Origin: XYA12-FULL-58-9 sp001798605
Lineage (GTDB): Bacteria > Myxococcota > XYA12-FULL-58-9
Direction of reading: 5' to 3'
Assembly (NCBI GenBank): GCA_036736205.1
Contig: DAINMX010000021.1
Span: forward strand, 1 to 48,020
Length of the DNA: 48,020 nt
The position numbers and the translations under genes were made by a program. Each line of letters starts with the position of its first letter. Position 1 is the first letter of the stretch. A model generated the notes under the pieces. It searched no databases, had not been told where the DNA came from, and worked only from the letters and a program-made list of their open reading frames with translations. Positions 34,445 through 42,298 of this stretch are shown here, in pieces.

Positions 34445-35245
34445 TTATTCCTCATGCTCGTTGGAAAAACGAAATTCCCGGAAGACAAACGAGACTTCGT
34501 CTCCAACCGGCGGCACAGCCTGCCGCAACAGGATAAGCAATTCCTCCGGCCTCTGGGGGGACGCCGAAAAGGCGAAGGCGAGCTCGACACTCTTTTGACC
34601 GTGTTCTTCCGCCCGGATCCTCCAAGGCAGCGGGGTGAGCTCTTTGGTGTGCCCGACTTCGATGGCGTCACGCCATACCACCCACTCCCCCCGCAGGCGC
34701 ATCCAAACGGAGAGGTATCCGTCGCTTTCGGCCGTATAGGCGAGAAACACCACGCCCGGGCCGGGGCACTCACGTACCTCTTGGGGTGAAGGGTCGTCAG
34801 AGAGGGACAAGAACAGCGGCTCACCCGTCACGGTGATCGTGCGACACACCGCCCGCACCCCGAACGTCATGTCAGGTTGTGAGCGAACACCAAACTCGGG
34901 CTCGGGATCGAGCTCGGGCCCGGAAAACAACAAGATGAGCAGAAGCGCCGCGGGGACGGGTGCCGCTGCCCACAGCCACTTCCGTTGGCGAGGGTTGCGG
35001 GGTAGCTGTCGACGCCTGGCCTCCTCCACAACGCGCATGGCAAAGGGTGCCAGTTCCTGATGCACGGGCGTGCGGAGCTCCCGCCCGCCCGAAGCAAACA
35101 GTCGTTCGCTGCGGACGATGCGATCGTACTCGAGTTGCAGGGACCGCGAGCGTTTGAGGCGATGCCACAAGCGGGAAGATTCTCGGGCGCTGAGAGCCTG
35201 GCCGCGGGCCAACCTTCGCAACAAGCGCCGTGCTCCCCAGATCAT
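34445..35245 (-). CDS. Single-pass membrane protein, candidate anti-sigma or envelope sensor
   Basis: 266 residues from ATG 35245, which overlaps the sigma-factor stop as ATGA. The N-terminal ~90 residues are Arg-rich and helical (GARRLLRRLARGQALSARES), facing the cytoplasm, followed by a membrane helix (WLWAAAPVPAALLLILLF) and a beta-rich extracytoplasmic domain resembling DUF4384-type modules (PLFLSLSDDPSPQEVRECPG, VVFLAYTAESDGYLSVWMRL). Coupling to the sigma factor suggests an anti-sigma factor, but no zinc motif is present. The caspase gene follows after five bases. Confidence -1.
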   Translation of the reverse strand: MIWGARRLLRRLARGQALSARESSRLWHRLKRSRSLQLEYDRIVRSERLFASGGRELRTPVHQELAPFAMRVVEEARRRQLPRNPRQRKWLWAAAPVPAALLLILLFSGPELDPEPEFGVRSQPDMTFGVRAVCRTITVTGEPLFLSLSDDPSPQEVRECPGPGVVFLAYTAESDGYLSVWMRLRGEWVVWRDAIEVGHTKELTPLPWRIRAEEHGQKSVELAFAFSASPQRPEELLILLRQAVPPVGDEVSFVFREFRFSNEHEE

Positions 35246-35925
35246 GACAACTCTGCTCCCCACAAAACAACGGCCAGGCACAAGACTGCCAGCTGCTGCG
35301 TGTCGAGGTAACCAGAGCCCTCCATACGCTTGAGAAAGGACTCTTTGAGCTTCTGTTCGCGCGTGCGCACCTGCATGGCGGTGAGCCCGGTCTCCTCGCT
35401 GACGCGACGACGGGGTACCTGCTCTTCGAAACGGAGCCGCATGATGACGCGATCGATCTCATGGAGGGAACTGACAAAATCGACATAGAGCTGTTTGAGC
35501 TGACGCTCAGCGAGGCTTTCCTCTGGATCGGGGCCCATTTCGGCTGCGTGGTCCTGCTCCCAAGCATCGACCAGGTGCTGGCGGCGATTGTCTTGGCGAT
35601 AGCTCTGCAAAAGGACATTGCGGGCAATGGCTAACACATACGGTTTGTACGGGCGCAGACCGTCATAGGACTGCCGCGCTTTGTCGGCGAAAGCAGCAAT
35701 GAAGGTCTCGTGGACCATGTCGTCGAGATCGAAGCTGCTAATGGTCCCTTTGAGCCGCAAGGCTTGCCCCTGAGAGACGACCGTCATACCACTGGCGAGG
35801 GCCTTGGCCACATCGATGGCATAGTGCTCGAAGACCCGAGCCAGGGTCGTCGTCTCACCGCGCCGAAATTGCGCAAGACGCTCTCGATCCTCAGCCAGCC
35901 ACACGATGGGTCGTCCTAACACCAT
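35242..35925 (-). CDS. ECF-like RNA polymerase sigma factor
   Basis: 227 residues with sigma region 2 (FDLDDMVHETFIAAFADKAR, then LRPYKPYVLAIARNVLLQSY) and region 4 (SSLHEIDRVIMRLRFEEQVP, RRRVSEETGLTAMQVRTREQ), without regions 1 and 3, as in ECF factors. It is followed by a coupled membrane protein and the caspase/barrel gene, so it probably controls that operon and its own expression. This is distinct from the FliA-type factor at 13643. No sigma-dependent promoter could be assigned. The gene lies across a 280-base intergenic region from 36206. Confidence -1.
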   Translation of the reverse strand: MVLGRPIVWLAEDRERLAQFRRGETTTLARVFEHYAIDVAKALASGMTVVSQGQALRLKGTISSFDLDDMVHETFIAAFADKARQSYDGLRPYKPYVLAIARNVLLQSYRQDNRRQHLVDAWEQDHAAEMGPDPEESLAERQLKQLYVDFVSSLHEIDRVIMRLRFEEQVPRRRVSEETGLTAMQVRTREQKLKESFLKRMEGSGYLDTQQLAVLCLAVVLWGAELS

Positions 35926-36031
35926 GGCAATCGGGTCTCCGCCTGCATGGTGTATGCAGCCGGAAACCTTTTTTGTTACTCAGCAGGGGCATTTTTTATC
36001 TCTGTTGGGCCTAGTTTCGCCGTTGCCCACC

Positions 36032-36059
36032 GATAGGTCCATTGGGAAAATGACCTATC
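36032..36059. promoter_or_regulatory. Inverted repeat in the intergenic region
   Basis: GATAGGTC at 36032-36039 and GACCTATC at 36052-36059 are a perfect 8-bp inverted repeat with a 12-base centre, which itself has ATT/AAT symmetry. It lies between the divergent ECF sigma gene and the gene at 36206, and resembles an operator for a dimeric regulator. Confidence -1.
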
Positions 36060-36205
36060 CACAATTTGGGCAAAACCAGGTAGGGTCGTGGTTGATCCGA
36101 GACGGCGGTTGCCCAATGCCTCATCTTCGTGCAGAATAGACCGTAACGGCGCGAATTGATTTAATATTCAGATAACCATGGGCCGTCCAGAAGTGTAGGA
36201 ACCAT

Positions 36206-36670
36206 ATGGCGAACAACTTCCTCAGTTACAATCGCTTCACCACCCTTCCCCCCGTCATCATGCGATACGGATGGACCGAGGAGGAAGCAGCTGCCACCCG
36301 CGGAAAGCCCGATCCCAATCCGCTGCACTCACCCATGGCCGCCTCGGCAGCAACAGAGGTGAAGCTTGCGTTGGTCCCGGCGGGGTCCGACAAGATGCGT
36401 CTCGCGGGGCCCGGTGAGCCCAAACAGAATCCCTATGAGGGCCCCAAAATGACTTTGGGGCTTTCTCGAAACGCCGTGAAAAAATTGAGTGGCAACGTCA
36501 TTGGCCAACTCCAACATCTGGTTCAAGGCAACGCCATCAACGATCCCAACCTGCGCGCCTTGATGGGCGATTCAATTCGCCGCGTGGTGGGTTTGAGGGA
36601 GTACATGGACCATCTCAACCGTCTCACCGAAGGCGTGTACGTCCGCTCCATCGCCGCCAGCAAAGGCTGA
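36206..36670 (+). CDS. Unknown protein, likely T3SS accessory or substrate
   Basis: 154 residues with AGGA about seven bases before the ATG. There is no signal peptide or membrane helix. The N-terminal half is Pro/Gly/Ala-rich and apparently unstructured; the C-terminal half is helical (SRNAVKKLSGNVIGQLQHLV, NLRALMGDSIRRVVGLREYM). It precedes a SycD-like chaperone gene and the translocator candidate, so it may be a secreted component or regulator of the system. No family recognised. Confidence in being a real gene is good, role is open. Confidence -1.
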   Translation: MANNFLSYNRFTTLPPVIMRYGWTEEEAAATRGKPDPNPLHSPMAASAATEVKLALVPAGSDKMRLAGPGEPKQNPYEGPKMTLGLSRNAVKKLSGNVIGQLQHLVQGNAINDPNLRALMGDSIRRVVGLREYMDHLNRLTEGVYVRSIAASKG

Positions 36671-36696
36671 CGCCGCCCCCTAGAACAACAACACAC

Positions 36697-36778
36697 GTGA
36701 CAGTGAGACTTCTTGATGCGAGAGTGGCGCTTCTGTTACGCAATAGGTGACAGCGAAGCTTCTTGGTGAGAGAGTAAC
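36697..36778. repeat. Imperfect direct repeat before the SycD-like gene
   Basis: Two ~32-base copies spaced 50 bases apart share GTGACAG, CTTCTTG and GAGAGT: one at 36697-36728, the other at 36747-36778. They lie immediately before the ATG at 36789 and may be regulator-binding sites or a local duplication. Confidence -1.
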
Positions 36779-36788
36779 CAATCAGAGC

Positions 36789-37265
36789 ATGGCGGAAGAC
36801 GACAACATTGGTGGTGAGCAGCTCCAGGCCCGCCTTGCGCAGCTGGTGGAGCAATGGTCGCAAGGGAAGGTTATCCTCAAGCAGATCGTTGGCCTATCAG
36901 AGGAGGAGCTCTACGCAGTCGCCAGTCAAGGCTACCTTCTCTTCTTGCAAGGAAAGACTGAGCCGGCTCGGGTTGTCTTCGAGGGACTGGTGGCCGTCGA
37001 TCCGCGCAACGCCTACTACTACCGCGCCCTAGGGGCGATCTATTGGCGACTCAAGGAGACACAGAAGGCCCTAAAACAGTTCACCTATGCCATTCGGGTC
37101 TCCCCCAAAGAGGTGTCGTCCTACATCAATCGTGCTGAAATCTATGTCTCACAGCGGCAGTTCGACAACGCCAGAGCTGACCTGCGTAGCGCGCTCGACT
37201 GCGCGGGAGCCAATGATCGCGCCCTGGTTCGCAAAGCACGGGCGATGCTCCGCATGATTTCTTAG
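36789..37265 (+). CDS. SycD/LcrH-like TPR chaperone
   Basis: 158 residues from ATG 36789; the frame from 36747 uses GTG inside a direct repeat. Three TPRs (ELYAVASQGYLLFLQGKTEP, FEGLVAVDPRNAYYYRALGA, YWRLKETQKALKQFTYAIRV) match the class II chaperone pattern in which SycD, IpgC or SicA guard the hydrophobic translocators. It is paralogous to the protein at 38981 and sits just upstream of the translocator candidate at 37457. Its partner is therefore probably that protein, or the one at 36206. Confident as class II-type TPR chaperone. Confidence -1.
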   Translation: MAEDDNIGGEQLQARLAQLVEQWSQGKVILKQIVGLSEEELYAVASQGYLLFLQGKTEPARVVFEGLVAVDPRNAYYYRALGAIYWRLKETQKALKQFTYAIRVSPKEVSSYINRAEIYVSQRQFDNARADLRSALDCAGANDRALVRKARAMLRMIS

Positions 37266-37327
37266 CCGCACCATGGCCCGCCGCTATCGGCTAACAATTC
37301 GGCCAACACCGCCAACACAAAAAACAC

Positions 37328-37355
37328 GCAACGGTGCGGCTGGGTATGCCGATAA
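37328..37355 (+). promoter_or_regulatory. Sigma28-type promoter before the translocator candidate
   Basis: GCAA at 37328-37331, a 16-base spacer and an exact GCCGATAA at 37348-37355. It lies about 100 bases before the ATG at 37457 in a non-coding region. It is the third exact GCCGATAA found in a promoter-like position in the window. Confidence -1.
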
Positions 37356-37456
37356 GAGAAGAGACAATCGATCAGGCGTTAATAGGGCAAATATTGCCCT
37401 ATTGAATGTCCTGAGGGTGTCAGAGAGAATAGTGTAACTCAAAACAGGAGAGAGTC

Positions 37457-38848
37457 ATGACAGGCGCAATCGGTGGTTTTGACATTCTGGGTATGGACCT
37501 CGGGCTGTTGTCGGGGAACGAGATCAACCAAGAGCAGCTCGCCAAGTACTGGGACAAACAGAAGGGTGATGCCGAAAAGGTCCAGAAGCTGGGTATCAAA
37601 TCCCAGGATATGGTGGTCAAGGGAGGCAGCGAAAAGCTCAGCGGCGAAGCCCAAAACCAACCGAGGGTTAAGGGCAAGCAACAACAACTCGCCCCGCCTG
37701 AGGAAAAATTACAGTCCGAGGGGAAGAAACGCTGGTTTGATTGCAAGGATGTGGAAGGAAAGATCCACGTCGTCAACTCCAAGGGCGAAAAGCTCATGGA
37801 GAGTATGCACTATGAAGACACCAAGCTGAGCGACGAGAAACTCACGAAGCTCAACGGGAAACTGGAGAAAGACCCTGTCGAGGCGGAGACATACGCCAAG
37901 AACCACGGTTGGGTCAAAAAAGGAGAGGAATGGCAACAAAGGGGCTTCAAGTCGATGATGCAGGATTGGGAGGAGACTGATCCCGGCAAAGCCCAGGCCT
38001 TCGCCGATGCCAATGGCATGAGAAAAGTTGGTGACGATTGGCAGATGTCGGTGGAAGCGAACAGCGCGAACTTCACCAGTATCGGGGGCGTTAGTGCGGC
38101 GGAGACTCCTAGCAACGCCAGCGTCATAAGCGCGCTCTCCAAGAACAAAGCGCTCATGAGTATGATGGGTGACGCAGATGCTGCGGCCTTCATGAATGCT
38201 GGCACCGGTGACCTGTCCTCCTTGCTCGGTGGTGGCGGGATGTATGGCGTTCTCGCCAACGGCGGGGGTGGGCTCACGGCCGGCCTGATGGTTGGCGGCA
38301 TGCTGGGCAGCGGCATGGCAGCGGCAGCAGCGGATGGCATGGCCTTTCATATGAAGACGCAGATGCGCCGCATGGCGTACAAAGCGCAAGACAACGCGAT
38401 GCGGGCGATGATCAACAATCCTGGTATTCCCATCGAGGATTTGATCTTCATGTTCATGTCGTACATGACTGACCGCTATGATCAAAAGCTGCGCGACAAG
38501 ATGGAGGAGTCCGTACGCGCAGAAACACGTGAGAACGAACGCGAACGACTCAAAGAAAAGGGTAATTTCCTCGGTGGTTTGGTCGCGGCGAGCGGCTCCG
38601 GCCTCGTCGGCATGCTCAATCCAGGTCTCGCCATGGGTGCCCAAATGGGCGGGCAGGCGATTAGAACGTACTACGACGGCAAGATTGCCATGCAAGATGC
38701 GGTGGGCGGGTACACCAAGAGCTCCACGCAACTGGCCAACGAAGTTCAGATGCTGATGAACAAGTGGAAGCAGATGAACGAAATGATGTCGAACTTGATG
38801 AAGGCCATGAGTGATATGGCGATGACGACAATCCGCAACATCCGTTAA
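37457..38848 (+). CDS. Candidate T3SS translocator or secreted pore protein
   Basis: 463 residues with AGGAGA well placed before the ATG. No signal peptide. The N-terminal half is soluble and charged. Two hydrophobic stretches follow, at about residues 255-290 (GGLTAGLMVGGMLGSGMAAA) and 375-405 (FLGGLVAASGSGLVGMLNPG), with a helical, Met-rich region between them. This two-hairpin layout recalls SctE translocators (YopB, IpaB). The C-terminus ends in MSDMAMTTIRNIR, like the needle-like protein at 12007 (ASINNIR). SycD-like chaperone genes lie on both sides, and a strong terminator follows. No sequence family could be confirmed by eye, so the call is from topology, C-terminus and context. Confidence -1.
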   Translation: MTGAIGGFDILGMDLGLLSGNEINQEQLAKYWDKQKGDAEKVQKLGIKSQDMVVKGGSEKLSGEAQNQPRVKGKQQQLAPPEEKLQSEGKKRWFDCKDVEGKIHVVNSKGEKLMESMHYEDTKLSDEKLTKLNGKLEKDPVEAETYAKNHGWVKKGEEWQQRGFKSMMQDWEETDPGKAQAFADANGMRKVGDDWQMSVEANSANFTSIGGVSAAETPSNASVISALSKNKALMSMMGDADAAAFMNAGTGDLSSLLGGGGMYGVLANGGGGLTAGLMVGGMLGSGMAAAAADGMAFHMKTQMRRMAYKAQDNAMRAMINNPGIPIEDLIFMFMSYMTDRYDQKLRDKMEESVRAETRENERERLKEKGNFLGGLVAASGSGLVGMLNPGLAMGAQMGGQAIRTYYDGKIAMQDAVGGYTKSSTQLANEVQMLMNKWKQMNEMMSNLMKAMSDMAMTTIRNIR

Positions 38849-38860
38849 CAATAGATGATC

Positions 38861-38896
38861 TCTTCCCTGCCGACTTACTCGGCAGGGAAGATTTCT
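38861..38896 (+). terminator. Rho-independent terminator after the translocator candidate
   Basis: A perfect 13-bp stem, TCTTCCCTGCCGA (38861-38873) with TCGGCAGGGAAGA (38879-38891), a five-base loop, and TTTCT afterwards. Isolates the preceding gene from the chaperone at 38981, consistent with high, separate expression. Confidence -1.
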
Positions 38897-38980
38897 CTCG
38901 CCACTATCTCTCCTTGTCGATGTTGTTGAGCGTCAGCATTTGATGTAGGTAACAGCCGACCACCGACCCTCGGAGATCGC

Positions 38981-39658
38981 ATGACCGATCCTAAAAAGCC
39001 CCAGCCAACCAAACAGGCAGCCCCAATTGAAGACGACGAATTCGAGGCTGACAAGATCATCACCAACATGGATATCGACGAATTCTCCGAGCTCGTCGAA
39101 AAGGGTGACATCGTGCTTCCCAAGAAGGTTGCGCCCGGAATCGACGAGCTCTACTCCCAAGAGAACCTCGAAAAGTTTCTCATGGGGGAAATCACTTGGG
39201 GACAATTGCAGGGCATGACCATGGAGGAGGCCTACGCCATCGCTGGATTCGGTTATGGCCTCTACCAAGAAGGCAAATTCCACGACGCCCAGACGATCTT
39301 CGAGGGGTTGGTCTTGGCCAATCCCTATGACTCCTATTTCCACAACGTGCTCGGCGCGGTGTACCAACAACTCGACAAAGATGAAGAGGCCGGCCAGGAG
39401 TACACACTCGCCATCGACCTCGACAAAGAGAACCTGCACGCCTACGTCAACCGTGGTGAGCTGCTCCTGCAAAATGGTGACTTTGATAAGGCGCTCGACG
39501 ATCTTCAGGTGGCCATCGAACTAGACCCAAAGGGTCACGATCAAGCTAGCATTCGCGCGCGCGCCCTGGTTGAAGCTACTGCCAATGCGATCGCGGCGTT
39601 GCAAAAGGCACTCAAAGAACAGAGCAAAAAAGATACGAAGACGCAGAAAAAGGGCTGA
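38981..39658 (+). CDS. Second SycD/LcrH-like TPR chaperone, extended
   Basis: 225 residues with CGGAGA before the ATG. The first ~85 residues are acidic and unusual (IEDDEFEADKIITNMDIDEF). TPRs follow (YAIAGFGYGLYQEGKFHDAQ, FEGLVLANPYDSYFHNVLGA, YTLAIDLDKENLHAYVNRGE), then a Lys-rich tail (EQSKKDTKTQKKG). Central TPRs are clearly related to those of the chaperone at 36789, so one arose by duplication. It lies downstream of the translocator candidate and probably binds it or another late substrate. Confident as TPR chaperone. Confidence -1.
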   Translation: MTDPKKPQPTKQAAPIEDDEFEADKIITNMDIDEFSELVEKGDIVLPKKVAPGIDELYSQENLEKFLMGEITWGQLQGMTMEEAYAIAGFGYGLYQEGKFHDAQTIFEGLVLANPYDSYFHNVLGAVYQQLDKDEEAGQEYTLAIDLDKENLHAYVNRGELLLQNGDFDKALDDLQVAIELDPKGHDQASIRARALVEATANAIAALQKALKEQSKKDTKTQKKG

Positions 39659-39742
39659 CATTCCCCGCACAGAGGCACAGAGGCAATTGGACACACCACT
39701 GCCCATCACTGTTGCGATAATGCCCGAGCACAGGAGGCAGTG

Positions 39743-39967
39743 ATGACGCTCAGCAGCACCAAAGCCAGCAGACCCGTCTCGAGGGGCCACGCCACCGGTT
39801 TGCGGTGGTTCGCATCCTTGACGAGAACGGCAAATCGCCGCACCACGTTGGAATCACTCCAACAATCCATGGAATTCTACAACCGTTATGCGCAAACCGG
39901 TGACTATCGGTATCTGGATCTGTGCGAAGACTTGCTCAGGGTCTCCCTCATCGAGTCACATGTCTAA
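39743..39967 (+). CDS. Small unknown protein
   Basis: 74 residues from ATG 39743, with AGGAGG five bases upstream, a strong ribosome site that favours it over the GTG at 39740. The basic N-terminal half (RPVSRGHATGLRWFASLTRT) is followed by a helix (TLESLQQSMEFYNRYAQTGD) with an acidic end (YLDLCEDLLRVSLIE). No membrane helix or motif. Located between a T3SS chaperone and a TPR membrane protein; role unknown. Confidence -1.
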   Translation: MTLSSTKASRPVSRGHATGLRWFASLTRTANRRTTLESLQQSMEFYNRYAQTGDYRYLDLCEDLLRVSLIESHV

Positions 39968-40060
39968 GACGGATTGACCGCGCAAAACCCGCTACAACAC
40001 CACGAAAGTGTTGCTAGTATCCCGCAATTCTGGATAATCTCGCGTCCTTGGGAGATGAAG

Positions 40061-42124
40061 ATGGCTGAAAGTAACACGCAAAGCGACCGTCGAAACCTGG
40101 ATCTCGAGCAGCGTATTGCTCGTCTCGAAGAACAGCTCAAGACCGATCCTGATCACACCGCAAGCAAACTTGCCGAGGCCTATATCTTGGGTGGCAGACC
40201 CCAAGAAGCGATCAAGGTCCTCGAGAAACACAAGAACGGTCAACAACCAGATGTTGAACGCGGTATCCTGCTAGCGCAGGCCCTCTTCGATATTGCTGAC
40301 ACCAAACAGTCAGCAGCCGTTCTCGAAAAGGCCGTCAAAGGTGCAAACATCACCAACAATCTGCGGGCACAAATGCTGTTGGGGGAAATCGCAGTAGAGC
40401 AAGACCGCACCGATGAGGCCAAAAAGTACCTCAAGCAGGTGCGCAGTCTCGACCCAACACATCGCCGCGCAGCGGAGTTGTTGAAAAGTTTAGGAGAGAA
40501 TATCGACGTGCCGCAAAGTGATGCAGACAACAACCCTCTTGGTTTTGGTACCACAGAAGAAGGGCGAGAAACCGCCGGACACGCTTTTCTACAGATCGGC
40601 ATTGGTTTGGTCGTCTGCGCCACCGCGCTGGGTATTTATTACAAGTGGTCCGGGGATAACTTCCAGGCCAATACCCTATCCAGGGAAGCGATTGAACTGG
40701 CGAGCAGCGCTGACGTCAACAACCTTCGTGCGGCCGAGGCCAATTACCTCGAAGCACTCGAGTTCCAATCGAGCAATGAGTATGCCCTTAGTGGCCTCGC
40801 CGAAATCTACACACTGCTGTGGGTAGATCACGGCTTCGCCGACATGAAAGCAAAGTCCCTGCAATACGTCGCTGATGCCAAAAGCAGAGACATCCAGAAA
40901 GCTGAGCGTTATGGTGCCGAAATTCTCGCGCTCTATGGCGAAGGTCAATACGAGCAAGCAGAACAACTCGCCGCGAGCGTCATCGAACGGGGAGCGCAAT
41001 CAGAAAAGGTTTTTTATGCCCTTGGCTTAGCCCAGCTCGCCCTCGGTAAGCAGAAACTAGGACGGGACAATATTCGCCGGGCGCACGAGTTCAAGGGCAC
41101 GGCTCCCCACTACGCAGTGGCGCTGGGGGACGCCTACGACGAGGACAACGACGATCGCAACGCCGTTTTCTATTGGAATCGAGCCAAGGAGCACAACAGC
41201 AATTACGTTCGTGGCGTCGCGCGAAGCATCATGGGTCGCGCCGGCAGGGGAGAAGATCCGAACAGGTTGCTTGAAGAGATCGCGACCATCGACACACGTT
41301 CCAACGAGCTAGGAAATAACGAGACTGCCGCCTTGGAGCTAGCGAGAAGCACTGTGTTGTTGCGAGTCGGCCAAAGTGGCAAGAGTCTTGCGGCAGCACA
41401 GAAAGCGATAGACCTGGTCGGACCGATGCCGCGTTTGCTGGTGGGTCGCGGCCGCGCTCTGTTGGCGGAGGGCAAAACAGCGGAAGGACTCAAGGACTTC
41501 GAAACAGCCAACAAGGACGGCAAGGGAGCTATTCGTTTCCTGTTCGACCTGGTCGACGCCTACATGAGCGCGGCCAAACCTGACCTCGCCATCAACGCCC
41601 TCACGGCCGAGGCCGGTGCCCTCGCCCAGGTCCCGAGCTACCACGTCACCCTCGCCGACGCTTATCGGCTGGGGGGAAAGTGGGATGAAGCCATCGCCGG
41701 GTACGACAAAGCCCTCAAGCTCCATGAAGAATACTTGGATGCGATGTTGGGGCGCGGTCTCACCTTCTTCGCACAGAAGAAGTTCGACGAGGCGACCACG
41801 GAATTTGAAAAGGCGGTCAGCGCCCAACCCAACGATCCCCGCATCTACGTTGCCGTTGGCATCATGTGGGTCGACCAGGGTGCCTCGTCGCAGGCGGTCA
41901 CCCAGCTAGATCACGCGGAGAAGCTTTTCAAATCTCAAGGAGCCGACCGCCAGACCATGGGCAAATTCTACGCGGACGTTCTCGCGGCATTGGGTCGCAA
42001 CAGCGGCAACTCCGCCAACATCAAAGACTGGGCGGCGCGGGAGAAAGCTTACCGCGAGTCTATCAGGCAGCAGGCCGAATTAACCCTTGATTCGCCCAAT
42101 GACGGCACCGGTCAAACCGACTGA
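40061..42124 (+). CDS. TPR-repeat membrane protein
   Basis: 687 residues from ATG 40061, which has GGGAG six bases upstream; the ATG at 40055 is too close to it. An N-terminal cytoplasmic TPR region (DHTASKLAEAYILGGRPQEA, EIAVEQDRTDEAKKYLKQVR) of ~165 residues is followed by one membrane helix (FLQIGIGLVVCATALGIYYK) and a long TPR array (SNEYALSGLAEIYTLLWVDH, KVFYALGLAQLALGKQKLGR, SYHVTLADAYRLGGKWDEAI, YLDAMLGRGLTFFAQKKFDE) outside. TPRs on both faces of the membrane suggest a scaffold that could connect envelope and cytoplasmic parts. Its closeness to T3SS chaperones makes a link plausible, but this is not shown. The end of the gene overlaps a tandem repeat. Confidence -1.
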   Translation: MAESNTQSDRRNLDLEQRIARLEEQLKTDPDHTASKLAEAYILGGRPQEAIKVLEKHKNGQQPDVERGILLAQALFDIADTKQSAAVLEKAVKGANITNNLRAQMLLGEIAVEQDRTDEAKKYLKQVRSLDPTHRRAAELLKSLGENIDVPQSDADNNPLGFGTTEEGRETAGHAFLQIGIGLVVCATALGIYYKWSGDNFQANTLSREAIELASSADVNNLRAAEANYLEALEFQSSNEYALSGLAEIYTLLWVDHGFADMKAKSLQYVADAKSRDIQKAERYGAEILALYGEGQYEQAEQLAASVIERGAQSEKVFYALGLAQLALGKQKLGRDNIRRAHEFKGTAPHYAVALGDAYDEDNDDRNAVFYWNRAKEHNSNYVRGVARSIMGRAGRGEDPNRLLEEIATIDTRSNELGNNETAALELARSTVLLRVGQSGKSLAAAQKAIDLVGPMPRLLVGRGRALLAEGKTAEGLKDFETANKDGKGAIRFLFDLVDAYMSAAKPDLAINALTAEAGALAQVPSYHVTLADAYRLGGKWDEAIAGYDKALKLHEEYLDAMLGRGLTFFAQKKFDEATTEFEKAVSAQPNDPRIYVAVGIMWVDQGASSQAVTQLDHAEKLFKSQGADRQTMGKFYADVLAALGRNSGNSANIKDWAAREKAYRESIRQQAELTLDSPNDGTGQTD

Positions 42125-42165
42125 TCCGCCCAATGACGGCACCGGTCAGGCCGATTGATCCGCCC
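42089..42165 (+). repeat. 34-bp tandem repeat spanning a stop codon
   Basis: Two copies of a 34-base unit beginning GATTCGCCCAATGACGG (42089-42122 and 42123-42156) plus nine bases of a third. Three to four differences between copies. The TGA of the TPR gene at 42122-42124 lies at the copy junction, so the second copy is untranslated. A local duplication, possibly changing the C-terminus of the protein over time. Confidence -1.
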
Positions 42166-42298
42166 TCGCCGGTCTTTTTCGCCCACCCTCCAATCTCTAA
42201 TTCGTAGTCGATCCTGTTGAGCACAGAAACACTGTTATCTGTTGATTTCTGGTGAAATCTTACCTAATGGAGCGGCCATTCAAACTTGGAGGCATATT

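Noticed and set aside
41654..41664. TTATCGGC (reverse of the sigma28 octamer) in the TPR gene
   Set aside because: Coding sequence on the opposite strand with no downstream gene in that direction.
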